The notes under the pieces: generated by a model
Told to the model about the DNA's origin: nothing
What the model saw: only the letters and a program-made list of their open reading frames with translations
The model's database searches: none
Shown here: in pieces, positions 7,460-14,566 of the stretch
How positions within the stretch are numbered: the first letter of the stretch is position 1
Layout of the letters: each line of letters opens with the position of its first letter
Assembly (NCBI RefSeq): GCF_040605455.1
Contig: NZ_JBEXCV010000145.1
Location: 1-22,372 of the forward strand
Length of the DNA: 22,372 nucleotides
Source of the DNA: Embleya sp040605455
Lineage (GTDB): Bacteria > Actinomycetota > Actinomycetes > Streptomycetales > Streptomycetaceae
Direction: 5' to 3'
Program-made: the position numbers and the translations under genes

Positions 7460-8809
7460 GTGGCCGCTGACCGCTTTGGTTCAGCCTCCCAGGATCCGGA
7501 TAGTCAACTCCCGTACCACGAACCCGACTTCGAGCAGGTCCTCCCAGGTGCCTTGAGGGCCGTGGTCGATGACTTCCCGACGTACGACCCGGAGGTGATT
7601 TCGCGGGGTGTGGCGCGCGGCAGGCAACTCCGCCGGGTTCGGCGCATCCGGCTCGGCGCCGCCGCGTGCGCGCTGGCGGTTGCCGCAGTGAGCGGTGGGA
7701 TCGCCCTCGACAGGGGTCTGGAGGCGGATGCCGCGCCTGCCTCCCGCCGCACGGTGCCGGACGCGGAACTGCCCACGGGGTGGCCCGTGACCGGGAACCA
7801 GATGATCTCCGTGCTCAAGAGCCTGGTGCCGGCCAAAGGGAAGGTGAGCGACGTCTCGGGTGCGGGTTCGCAACTCAATCCCGGGGAGCCGCGGATGATC
7901 GCCAAGAACCCGGTCGCGAACCTCGTGTACTCCGACGCGGGCGGCAGATCCGGTGTCGAGGTCAAGCTCTCCCGGCCGGCCCCCGGCACTGCGGACTCCC
8001 GGCTCACCGACTGTGGGGCGGTGGACGGGCGTCGACCCTACGACGAGTGCAAGACCACCAGGAGGGCGGACGGCTCCAAGCTGACCGTCACCAAGATCCA
8101 CCTCGATGCGTGGGGGGAGGCCCGACAGAGATTCTGGCGGGTGTTCCTGGATCGCCCGGACGGCGGCCGGATCGCGGTCGGCGTCTACAGCGGTGGGGTT
8201 CGGGACCAGCACATCGGGTCGGCCAAGGGTGAGATCGGGATCCACGAGGATCCGCGGCTGACGATCGAGGACCTCACCCGAATCGCGACGGATGCCCGCT
8301 GGGAGCGGGCCGTGACCGCGCTTCCCACTCCGGACGAGCGCATGCTCGCGGTCCTGGAGAGTCTGCTGCCGGCCGGCACGAACATCACCTCGAAGGGGGA
8401 ACCGGAGGACGGTGCGACGGTCGTGATCAACGACGCACAGGGGCGGTCGGACGTCACGGCGAGTGTGCGTATCACCGACGAGCCGCTGGAGGCATGCGCC
8501 GGCCGGGCGGACTGTCGCACCCAGACGCTGCCCGACGGCACCACGACCTTCGCCGTGCGGGAACCGGTGGGCAACGCTCCGCCGGAGTTCCTCCAGTGGC
8601 GCGCGAGCGTGCGCTATCCGGACGGGCGCACGGTCTGGGTCAGCGCGGGGAACCATGCCGGGCCCGGCATGGTCATGAGCGCGGACCAGGACTCCGAGGG
8701 AACCCTGGTCGAGGTTCCCGTCGGGAAGCCCGAGCCGTCCCGGGTCGAACCGGCGCTGAGCCTCGACCAACTCCGGGCGATCGCTGCGGACCCGCGCTGG
8801 CGGCAGTAG
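7460..8809 (+). CDS. Membrane-anchored protein with duplicated outer domain, linked to ECF sigma factor
   Basis: This is a 449-aa product. Residues 1-60 are a cytoplasmic segment ending in a basic stretch (RGRQLRRVRRIRLG), followed by one helix at about 65-85 (AAACALAVAAVSGGIAL). The remainder is probably outside the cell. The outer part consists of two related copies. Copy 1 runs from NQMISVLKSLVPAKGKVSDV (about 113) to LTIEDLTRIATDARW (about 285). Copy 2 runs from ERMLAVLESLLPAGTNITSK (about 294) to LSLDQLRAIAADPRW at the C-terminus. Each copy has a Cys pair in the middle (DCGAVDGRRPYDEC; ACAGRADC). The gene is 217 bp downstream of the sigma gene. I infer a sensor or anti-sigma-like partner, but no catalytic or zinc anti-sigma motif is visible. 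GTG 7460 follows AAAGGA, slightly far away. Confidence 0.8.
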   Translation: MAADRFGSASQDPDSQLPYHEPDFEQVLPGALRAVVDDFPTYDPEVISRGVARGRQLRRVRRIRLGAAACALAVAAVSGGIALDRGLEADAAPASRRTVPDAELPTGWPVTGNQMISVLKSLVPAKGKVSDVSGAGSQLNPGEPRMIAKNPVANLVYSDAGGRSGVEVKLSRPAPGTADSRLTDCGAVDGRRPYDECKTTRRADGSKLTVTKIHLDAWGEARQRFWRVFLDRPDGGRIAVGVYSGGVRDQHIGSAKGEIGIHEDPRLTIEDLTRIATDARWERAVTALPTPDERMLAVLESLLPAGTNITSKGEPEDGATVVINDAQGRSDVTASVRITDEPLEACAGRADCRTQTLPDGTTTFAVREPVGNAPPEFLQWRASVRYPDGRTVWVSAGNHAGPGMVMSADQDSEGTLVEVPVGKPEPSRVEPALSLDQLRAIAADPRWRQ

Positions 8810-9426
8810 GGCACGGTGGGCTTCCGGCGGTTGCAGTGCACTGGAGCGCCGAAGCGCGGTTGACGTGCACTGGTGGTTCTCTGATGTCCTCTGACGTTCA
8901 CTGACGGCTACCGGCGGTTTCCGGCGGCTCCGACGTTCAAAGCCCTCCGAACTCCCCTGAACTCCTCTGACGTCCCCGGTGGTTCTCCCGAACCACCGGG
9001 GACGTTGGCATGTCCGCGTCCAGAGCCTTGCTCGACAGACCCGACGTGGCGGCGAACCATCGGCTTCAGGGCGCCGAGATTCCCGCTGCGCGGGTTTACC
9101 GATGCGCATGAAATCCGCTGTACGGAGCGGTGCTCCAAGGGGTCGGCCGTTTGTCGAGGTCAGGCCGTGGGTGCGGTTTTCCGTTGTGCGGGAGAGGCGC
9201 TCTCCAGAACCCACTAGGCCGGCCGCCTCTCCGAGGCGGCGGCCGGCCCTGGGTGGGGGCAGCAGTGCGGGAGCGGCGCGGCAGCGTCACTCGCGAGGGT
9301 GATTGACGGTGGGCATCGTTGCACTGTGTGCTGTTCGGTGTCCGAAACGTAAGTCGGCCCCCGCCAGTGCTACGAACACCGGTACGAGGGCCTGACCACC
9401 GAACGAGGAAGAACGAATACCTCGCC
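8810..9426. other. Gene-free 617-bp stretch with hairpins and degenerate GACGT words
   Basis: No convincing coding frame is seen on either strand; the longer open frames are compositionally odd and lack ribosome-binding sites. The segment 8858-9005 is a loose array of GACGT/CTGACGT words. It ends in a perfect hairpin (listed separately). A short hairpin CCCGC-N3-GCGGG at 9082-9094 sits beside the palindrome ATGCGCAT. A GC hairpin (GCCGCCTC/GAGGCGGC with extended flanks) occupies about 9217-9249. TTCGG-TGT-CCGAA (9334-9346) lies 80 bp before the next gene and could be an operator. Confidence 0.5.
8970..9005. terminator. Perfect 15-bp hairpin, likely terminator
   Basis: The arms 8970-8984 (ACGTCCCCGGTGGTT) and 8991-9005 are exact reverse complements with a 6-nt loop CTCCCG. 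The hairpin lies 161 bp after the stop of the duplicated-domain membrane protein. There is no U tract. It could terminate the sigma-factor operon or be a dispersed palindromic unit. Confidence 0.5.
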
Positions 9427-10182
9427 ATGGCTGCATCCCAGGGTATCGATGCCCACACCACTGTCCAGGACCCTGTCGTCACCGTGTTGGCCCAATACGG
9501 CGCCCTTTCGGGACGCGCGTTGGAAGCGGCCCTCCGCTACCACGTCATGCCTGCGGGCACTCCGCTCACCGTCGACACCATCCGCGAACTCCTCGACGTG
9601 GGCGCCCACATCGCCCGCCGCGTGCTTCGTGAACTCACCGAGGCCGGCATCGTGGTGGCCAAGCGTTTACGAGACTCCGCGACCGGGCGGCTGCTCGGTC
9701 GTCTCAGCGAGTGGTCCGGGCCGCGCGCGGCCGGGGATGCGCCCGCGCCGGCTGCCGCGCCCGTCGAGGATCCCGCCGTACGCGCTCTCGCGCTGCTGCG
9801 CTCCCTTGCCGACGCGGATGAGCGACTGGCGTTCAAGGAACGGGAGTTGCGTACCCTCGTACCCTTCCTTGTGGCCCGGCTCGCCGACGGCGACACCGAG
9901 GCCGAGGTCTTTCGCGAACTCACCGAGGACCTGCCATCGCCGGGGCGCGCGATCAAGACCGGCCTGCTGCACTACCGCCTGACCAAGGCCCCGAAACACC
10001 CCGTGATCCCGACCCAGTCGCGCCGCCCGCGCCTGGTGGAATGCTCCGACTGCGGCCGTCCCGGCCCCGCTCTCACCCCCGGCGACCTGTGCCGACACTG
10101 CCGCACCGGCACCGACCCCACGCCCCTCGACGGCGCCGCCCGAGCAAGACGCCTCGAACAACTCGCCGACCAAGCCCTTTAG
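9427..10182 (+). CDS. Winged-helix protein with C-terminal zinc ribbon
   Basis: The 251-aa product has an N-terminal helix-rich segment (DPVVTVLAQYGALSGRALEAAL). A predicted winged helix follows at about residues 44-95 (PLTVDTIRELLDVGAHIARRVLRELTEAG, then VVAKRLRDSATGRLLGRLSEW). After a Pro/Ala linker (100-115) comes a helical middle domain (DERLAFKERELRTLVPFLVARLADGDTEAEVFREL). The C-terminus is a zinc ribbon, C206-X2-C209-X12-C222-X2-C225. Proteins with this layout are frequent in Streptomyces and lack a proven function; a DNA-binding regulator is the plausible reading. ATG 9427 is preferred; AGGAAG at 9405-9410 is rather far upstream. The following Rrf2 gene is 151 bp away on the same strand. 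Confidence 0.75.
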   Translation: MAASQGIDAHTTVQDPVVTVLAQYGALSGRALEAALRYHVMPAGTPLTVDTIRELLDVGAHIARRVLRELTEAGIVVAKRLRDSATGRLLGRLSEWSGPRAAGDAPAPAAAPVEDPAVRALALLRSLADADERLAFKERELRTLVPFLVARLADGDTEAEVFRELTEDLPSPGRAIKTGLLHYRLTKAPKHPVIPTQSRRPRLVECSDCGRPGPALTPGDLCRHCRTGTDPTPLDGAARARRLEQLADQAL

Positions 10183-10311
10183 GCCCCTGCGCAGGACCCG
10201 CCGCCACCGTCGCTCGCGGTGGCCCGGGCCGGGCAAGACGGCTCCGACGACTCGTCGATCCACCGTCTCGGACCATCACCCCGATGGGTGATCGAGGTTG
10301 TCCCGAGTATT

Positions 10312-10330
10312 CTGGATGGGTAGCGTCCAG
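10312..10330. promoter_or_regulatory. Inverted repeat upstream of rrf2-type gene, candidate operator
   Basis: CTGGA (10312-10316) and TCCAG (10326-10330) form a perfect inverted repeat with a 9-bp spacer, ending 3 bp before the ATG at 10334. It overlaps a possible -10 (TAGCGT, 10321-10326) 17 bp after TTGTCC (10298-10303), so binding would block transcription of a leaderless mRNA. Rrf2 repressors often autoregulate in this way. Confidence 0.35.
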
Positions 10331-10333
10331 CAT

Positions 10334-10813
10334 ATGCACATGAGCGAAGGCGTGGAGTGGGCGTTGCACAGCTGCCTGAACCTGGCGTGGGCCGAATCGG
10401 GCACGGCCGTCACGGCCACGAAACTGGCCGCGTTCTACGGCCTGCCCGCCGCGTACCTGAACAAGCAACTCCAGGCGCTCGCCCGGGCCGGCATCGTCAC
10501 CTCGACCTCCGGCCCACGCGGCGGCTTCCGCCTCGCCCGTGCCCTCAAGGACATCACCCTGATGGACGTGGTCGTCGCGATCGAGGGCCCCGACCCCGCC
10601 TTCCGCTGCCAACAGATCCTGCACAACGGCCCCGACGCCGACCCCACGGCCGATTACCGCACCTCCTGCGCCATCGCCCAGGCCATGTCCCGAGCCGACC
10701 TCGCATGGCGCCACGAACTGGCCGCTCAGACGCTCGCCGACCTGAGAGCCACCGTCGAGTCGCGCTCCCCGGACACCCCGGAACTGACCCGCGCCCGCCT
10801 GGCCAAGAAGTAA
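10334..10813 (+). CDS. Rrf2-family transcriptional regulator
   Basis: The 159-aa product has the Rrf2 winged helix: SEGVEWALHSCLNLAWA, then TATKLAAFYGLPAAYLNKQLQALARAG (recognition region, about 27-53) and SGPRGGFRLARALKDITLMDVV (the diagnostic GPRGGF wing and dimerisation helix). The regulatory loop keeps C92 (FRCQQI) and C112 (TSCAIAQAM), but the middle cysteine expected after G-P is Asp101. Only two of the three usual Fe-S/thiol ligands remain, so it may be a thiol- or ligand-sensing YwnA-type member rather than an Fe-S sensor. ATG 10334 and ATG 10340 are both possible; TTG 10298 is rejected because it would place the promoter inside the gene. Confidence 0.9.
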   Translation: MHMSEGVEWALHSCLNLAWAESGTAVTATKLAAFYGLPAAYLNKQLQALARAGIVTSTSGPRGGFRLARALKDITLMDVVVAIEGPDPAFRCQQILHNGPDADPTADYRTSCAIAQAMSRADLAWRHELAAQTLADLRATVESRSPDTPELTRARLAKK

Positions 10814-10942
10814 CCGCCCGCAGGGCCCCGCCCGTCACCTGCCGGCCTGCGTGCCCTTGCCGCACGCAGCCACCGCCGAGTTCGCCCGGCGTCGGTGCCG
10901 GGCGCCGGCCCATCGGGATGGCTCGGACGCGGGCAAGCCGAG

Positions 10943-11042
10943 GCGAATGGGCGCCGCCCAGTCGGATCACCAGCCCAACGAGGACAGGTGGCGGGTACTC
11001 GTCGACCCGGCGGGACACCCCTTCTGCCTGGTCAACCGCTGA
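10943..11042 (+). pseudogene. C-terminal relic of a VOC/glyoxalase-like protein
   Basis: The frame ending at TGA 11040-11042 reads MGAAQSDHQPNEDRW, then RVLVDPAGHPFCLVNR. This is the typical last strand of VOC (glyoxalase/bleomycin-resistance) proteins, where 'W-V-L-DP-GHPFCL' is conserved. About 32 residues are preserved. The rest of the roughly 120-aa domain is not recognisable in the preceding 130 bp after the Rrf2 stop, so this is a truncated remnant. The remaining part of the 398-bp gap (to 11211) contains nothing I can identify. Confidence 0.5.
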
Positions 11043-11211
11043 TTACTCGCGCCCGCCCGGCCGGCCGGCCGGTCCATTCCTGGTTCCGGAGAGGGCCCGC
11101 CTCGGATATGCGTGGGGCCCGGGTAGCGCCGAGCGCCGCGGTCGTCGGGTGAAGACCGAATGGTGATGATCTTCGGGTATCCGCCGGCTGATTTGTCGCA
11201 TTGCATGCCCG

Positions 11212-12243
11212 CTACCAGCGCTGATCCTCCGTGGCGATCCGCTGCGTACGGCTCGAACCCGGTGACCGGTCGGGGCGTTGGGCAGATGGTGGGTTCGATG
11301 TGGCGGTGGCGGTGGCGGTGGCGCGGTCGCGGGTGCGCTGATCGACGAGGGCTCGGACGACGGTGAGGAAGTTGTCTCGTGCCCGGGTGGCTCGTGCCGG
11401 GGTCCGGTTCCAGATGGCGCCGATACGCCAGGCGACCGCGTCGAACGTGTCGGACGCGTCGTCGGCGGCGATCGGGGTGACGGTCGCGGTGGGCGCCGCG
11501 ATGTCGGCGGCGCCGGCCGGGACCAAGGCCGCGCCGACGCCGGCCGCGACGAGAGCAAGCACCGTCTGGAGGTCGGACGCCTCCTGAACGAGTTCGGGCC
11601 GAGCCCCGAACGCCTCCTCGAACGACTCGATCTGCCGTACCAGCCCGGGACCCTTGGCCCGAGTGAGTCGCACCACCGGACGCCCCCGCAACCACGCGGC
11701 GACGCCGACCGGATCCGTCGGCGGTGGATCCTGATCCCCGGGCGCCGCCACAGCCAGGGTGTCGGTCAGGACCACGAGCCGCCCCAGGTCGTCCGGCGCC
11801 GGCAGGCGTACGAAGCCCACATCGAGGTCGCCGGCCCGTACCGCCTCGACCTGCGCGTCGGACGACATGTCCTCCAACGTGATCCGGACTCCCGGAAAGC
11901 GCCGCCGGAACGCCGCCACGGCCTGCGGTGCCAGATCGATCCCGGACAGCCCGAACCCGACCGCGAGGCTCCCCGCCTCTCCACGCTTGAACTGCGCGGC
12001 CCGCCGGGTCAACAGGTCGGCCCGCCGCACCAGATCCCGCGCCTCCGGCAACAGGGCTGCTCCCAGCCGGGTCGGCTCGGCCCCCTGTCGCCCCCGCACG
12101 AACAACGCGCCGCCGACTTCGGCCTCCAGAGCCTGGATCCGCTTGGTCAGCGCCGGCTGAGTGATCGACAGCCGCCCCGCCGCCACCCCGAACCCACCGC
12201 AGTCCGCCACCATCACAAGCGCCCGCAGCAACCGCACATCCAT
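11212..12243 (-). CDS. LysR-family transcriptional regulator
   Basis: From ATG 12243 the 343-aa product starts MDVRLLRALVMVADCGGFGV, followed by SITQPALTKRIQALEAEVGG, the canonical LysR winged helix. A linker helix and a periplasmic-binding-type effector domain follow (about 90-300), including GSLAVGFGLSGIDLAPQAVA, DLDVGFVRLP and VLALVAAGVGAALVPAG. The last 40 residues are an atypical low-complexity tail containing an Ala-Thr repeat encoded by a hexanucleotide microsatellite, followed by a Pro/Ser/Arg-rich stretch. LysR proteins usually end near 300 aa, so the tail may have been acquired by stop-codon loss. It diverges from the nitrilase-family gene across 652 bp and could regulate it. A start at 12951 through the GP-rich repeat is rejected. 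Confidence 0.9.
   Translation of the reverse strand: MDVRLLRALVMVADCGGFGVAAGRLSITQPALTKRIQALEAEVGGALFVRGRQGAEPTRLGAALLPEARDLVRRADLLTRRAAQFKRGEAGSLAVGFGLSGIDLAPQAVAAFRRRFPGVRITLEDMSSDAQVEAVRAGDLDVGFVRLPAPDDLGRLVVLTDTLAVAAPGDQDPPPTDPVGVAAWLRGRPVVRLTRAKGPGLVRQIESFEEAFGARPELVQEASDLQTVLALVAAGVGAALVPAGAADIAAPTATVTPIAADDASDTFDAVAWRIGAIWNRTPARATRARDNFLTVVRALVDQRTRDRATATATATSNPPSAQRPDRSPGSSRTQRIATEDQRW
11301..11323. repeat. TGGCGG hexanucleotide microsatellite in the LysR 3' end
   Basis: Nearly four tandem copies of TGGCGG are seen on the plus strand. In the LysR frame they encode alternating Ala-Thr. A hexamer unit preserves the frame when the copy number changes, so the tail length could vary between strains. 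Confidence 0.75.
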
Positions 12244-12895
12244 GCCCGAAGGGTAGGCCGCGACCCATTCCACCGAGTTGTCGAAGCCCCCCAAACATTC
12301 ATTGGACCGGAACTGCGCTCGTCGACTCTCATGGAGGCGGACAGGGGATTGACAGGTACGGCGCCGGCCGGCCGGCACGAGGGCGGGACCACGCGTCCGG
12401 GCCGGGCGTTCGGGCCCAAGACGGACGTACGAACACCGGGGCGGGGCCGTAGGTGCCGTTCGGACCGACGAGCACCGAACGGGTTCCGTAAGGCGTGGAT
12501 CCGGCCAAGGAACCGAGGCCGGACTCGCAGGCACCGAAACCGAACACGCCGATGCGTTCGCACCGGGACCCTCAGGCAGCGGAGGTGAACACGCCGATAC
12601 GCAGACCGAGCCGACAAGTGCCGGTCCTGACCTCGCAGGCACCGGCCCGGGCCTACGAGCACTGATCCGCCGCCGCCGGTACGGGGCCGAACCTGCCCGT
12701 GTGCGCCCGTCAGACCTGGGCCACCTACCGGTTCCGACGCCGACGGGTGCCCGTGAACAGTCACACCTGACGCGACCAAGATCGAGCGCCGGGCCCAAGC
12801 CCAGCTCCGGACCCGGACCCGGACCCGGACCCGGACCCGGACCCGGACCCGGACCCGGATCCGGATCCGTCCAGACCCACGAGCGGGAGCCATCC
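12244..12895. other. 652-bp divergent intergenic region with repeated words
   Basis: No supported gene is seen; open frames here are Arg/Pro-rich shadows. Short direct repeats recur: CTCGCAGGCACCG at 12524-12536 and 12632-12644, and GAACACGCCGAT at 12542-12553 and 12587-12598. This points to DNA that has grown by local duplication. The region ends in the CCGGAC array directly upstream of the nitrilase start. It presumably holds the promoters of both the LysR and the nitrilase genes, but I cannot place them. Confidence 0.5.
12807..12866. repeat. (CCGGAC)8(CCGGAT)2 microsatellite
   Basis: There are eight perfect CCGGAC units (12807-12854) followed by two CCGGAT units (12855-12866), 60 bp in all. 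The array ends 29 bp before the nitrilase ATG at 12896 and 18 bp before its ribosome-binding site (GGGAG, 12884-12888). Tandem hexamers of this purity are slippage-prone. Confidence 0.95.
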
Positions 12896-13933
12896 ATGGA
12901 CCAATTGCTGCGTTGTGCGTCGGTACAGTTCGAGCCCCGCCCCGATGACAAGTCCTACAACCTCGCCCGTGTCGAATATTTCGTCCGGCAGGCCGTCGCC
13001 GACGAGGTTCGCCTGGTCGTACTCCCCGAGATGTGCCTCCTGGGCTACTGGCATCTGCGCCGCCACACCCCCGACCGGCTTCGCGAACTCGCCGAGCCGC
13101 TCTCCGGCCCGTCCGTCGGCCACGTCCGCCGCCTCGCCGTCGAGCTGGGTGTAGCCGCTGGCCTCGGCTTCCTCGAAATCAACGAGGCAGACGGCCGCCT
13201 CTACAACTCGTACGCCGTCTGCCTGCCGGACGGCCGAGTCCACTGCCACCGCAAACTGCACGCCTTCGAGCACGAGGCGATCTCCAGCGGCGACCGCTAC
13301 ACCGTCTTCGACACCCCATGGGGCCCGCGCGTGGGCATCCTCATCTGCTGGGACAACAACCTCGTCGAGAACGTGCGCGCCACCGCCCTCCTCGGCGCCT
13401 CGATCCTGGTCGCCCCGCACCAAACCGGCGGCACCGCCTCCCGCAGTCCGCACTCCATGCACCCGATCCCGATGACCCTCTGGGAGGCCCGCCACCGCGA
13501 CCCCGCTGCCATCGAAGCGGCCTTCCGCGGCGAAAGCGGCCGAGCCTGGCTGATGCGCTGGCTTCCCGCCCGGGCCCACGACAACGGCCTGGCTCTGATC
13601 TTCAGCAACGGCGTGGGCCGCGACGACGACGAAGTCCGTACCGGCAACGCGATGATCCTCGACCCCTACGGCCGAATCCTCACCGAAACCTGGGCTCCCG
13701 AAGACACCATGGTCACTGCCGACATCGACCTGTCGCTGATCCCGATGTCCACCGGCCGCCGCTGGCTCAAGGGCCGCCGCCCCGACCTGTACTCCATCCT
13801 GACCCACCACTTCGGCGACGAACGCGACCCCCGAACCGCCCGCTTTTCCCCAACCCCGCCGAACCTCGTCCCCACGCCCGCCGAAATCGTGACGTCGACG
13901 TGGACCAGGTCACCCGGCGCCGCGTGCTCGTAG
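12896..13933 (+). CDS. Nitrilase-superfamily carbon-nitrogen hydrolase
   Basis: From ATG 12896, with GGGAG 7 nt upstream, the 345-aa product has the complete Glu-Lys-Cys catalytic triad: E45 (VVLPEM), K120 (HCHRKLHAF) and C151 (GILICWDNN). The nitrilase/amidase alpha-beta-beta-alpha fold is supported by LGVAAGLGFLE, YNSYAVCLPDG, GASILVAPHQTGG and the late GNAMILDPYGRILTE. It hydrolyses an amide, ureido or nitrile C-N bond in the cytoplasm; it resembles the N-carbamoyl/beta-ureidopropionase and aliphatic-amidase branches more than true nitrilases, but the substrate is not evident. The last 13 or so residues (after PTPAEIV) are read antisense through an IS481-type transposase relic, so the original C-terminus has probably been replaced. 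A start at 12701 through the microsatellite is rejected. Confidence 0.9.
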   Translation: MDQLLRCASVQFEPRPDDKSYNLARVEYFVRQAVADEVRLVVLPEMCLLGYWHLRRHTPDRLRELAEPLSGPSVGHVRRLAVELGVAAGLGFLEINEADGRLYNSYAVCLPDGRVHCHRKLHAFEHEAISSGDRYTVFDTPWGPRVGILICWDNNLVENVRATALLGASILVAPHQTGGTASRSPHSMHPIPMTLWEARHRDPAAIEAAFRGESGRAWLMRWLPARAHDNGLALIFSNGVGRDDDEVRTGNAMILDPYGRILTETWAPEDTMVTADIDLSLIPMSTGRRWLKGRRPDLYSILTHHFGDERDPRTARFSPTPPNLVPTPAEIVTSTWTRSPGAACS

Positions 13934-14194
13934 CGGCGGACCACCCGCGCGGTCGCGCGGGCGGGACGGGCCCAGCGGGCGAGACGGCAGCGGGTCGGGA
14001 CGCGGTGCGCGATGGGCCGGGCCGGCCCGAGGGGGCTGGGTGATGCGGGCGGGTCCCCAGCGGCGGAGCACGCGGACCTTCAGGATCCGGCGCTCGGTGC
14101 GGGTGGGCGTCCGGCGCGGGCTGCGGTGCGGCCTGGAGGATCGGTCGACCATCGCGGCCTCGCCGGATTTGCGGTGGCGGCCGGCCCATCGTGC
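13891..14194 (-). pseudogene. IS481-family transposase remnant
   Basis: On the minus strand, ARWAGRHRKSGEAAMVDRSS, then RPHRSPRRTPTRTERRIL and RRWGPARI, reproduce the second helix-turn-helix of IS481-type transposases. Downstream, in another frame, VRRYEHAAPGDLVHVDV matches the entry to the catalytic DDE domain, where the Asp of HVDV is the first catalytic residue. The two parts are in different frames, so there is at least one frameshift between about 13945 and 14030. The element is truncated just after the first Asp and also lacks its N-terminus. It cannot encode an active enzyme. Confidence 0.75.
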
Positions 14195-14566
14195 GGCGGT
14201 GGGGCGCAGGTTCCATCAAGAATTGTGCAGACAGCTGACGCGTCTACACCGCGACGCTCAACGGCCCACTGGCGTACGAAACTTGACGCGGCACCGGCTC
14301 GCCCCGCCGGTCGGGGTGGCGCAACATACCAGGGGGACTCCGCCGCTCATTTCCCCAGGCGGATCCACCCGCAAACCAGCTGCAACCTGGGCTACTTGGA
14401 CATCAAGTAATCCGGACAAGTCCACGAGAACGCCGCAACCCTGGCGACGGAGCCCACCGGTGGTCCCCAGGATCAAGTCCTGACCAACCGCCTTCATGCC
14501 AAAGATCAGTTACGGGACAACTCTCAGGCACCCGTCAGCTTCAGGGGCGCCGAGTCTCGCTTGTCC
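14195..14566. other. Gene-free 372-bp stretch between IS relic and left attachment repeat
   Basis: No coding frame with a ribosome-binding site or recognisable motif is seen on either strand. Because the repeat that follows carries an integrase-end relic, this stretch may be what remains of an earlier integrative element or its flank. Nothing specific can be identified. Confidence 0.4.

Noticed and set aside
7481..9214. Minus-strand open frame of 577 codons
   Set aside because: It runs opposite to the sigma-linked membrane protein and into the gene-free region; no domain or ribosome-binding site.
9096..9302. Possible small gene on either strand in the gap
   Set aside because: The frames lack ribosome-binding sites and overlap hairpins. 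Short stretches resemble spurious peptides often annotated in Streptomyces intergenic repeats.
10967..12298. Minus-strand open frame of 443 codons
   Set aside because: It is a second frame of the LysR gene, Gly/Arg-rich. The LysR frame has the proper helix-turn-helix and effector domain.
11278..12588. Plus-strand open frame of 436 codons
   Set aside because: It is antisense to LysR with Arg/His/Pro-rich composition and no known domain.
12807..12866. CRISPR-like repeat
   Set aside because: A perfect 6-bp tandem unit without spacers is a microsatellite, not a CRISPR array; no cas genes are present.
12244..12951. N-terminal extension of LysR, or of the nitrilase (from 12701), through a Gly-Pro repeat
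   Set aside because: Both start before the family's conserved N-terminus and read through the CCGGAC array. Family starts at 12243 and 12896 fit far better.
14012..14483. Plus-strand frames of 132 and 147 codons
   Set aside because: They are antisense to the IS481 relic and then run into gene-free DNA; Arg-rich and no ribosome-binding site.
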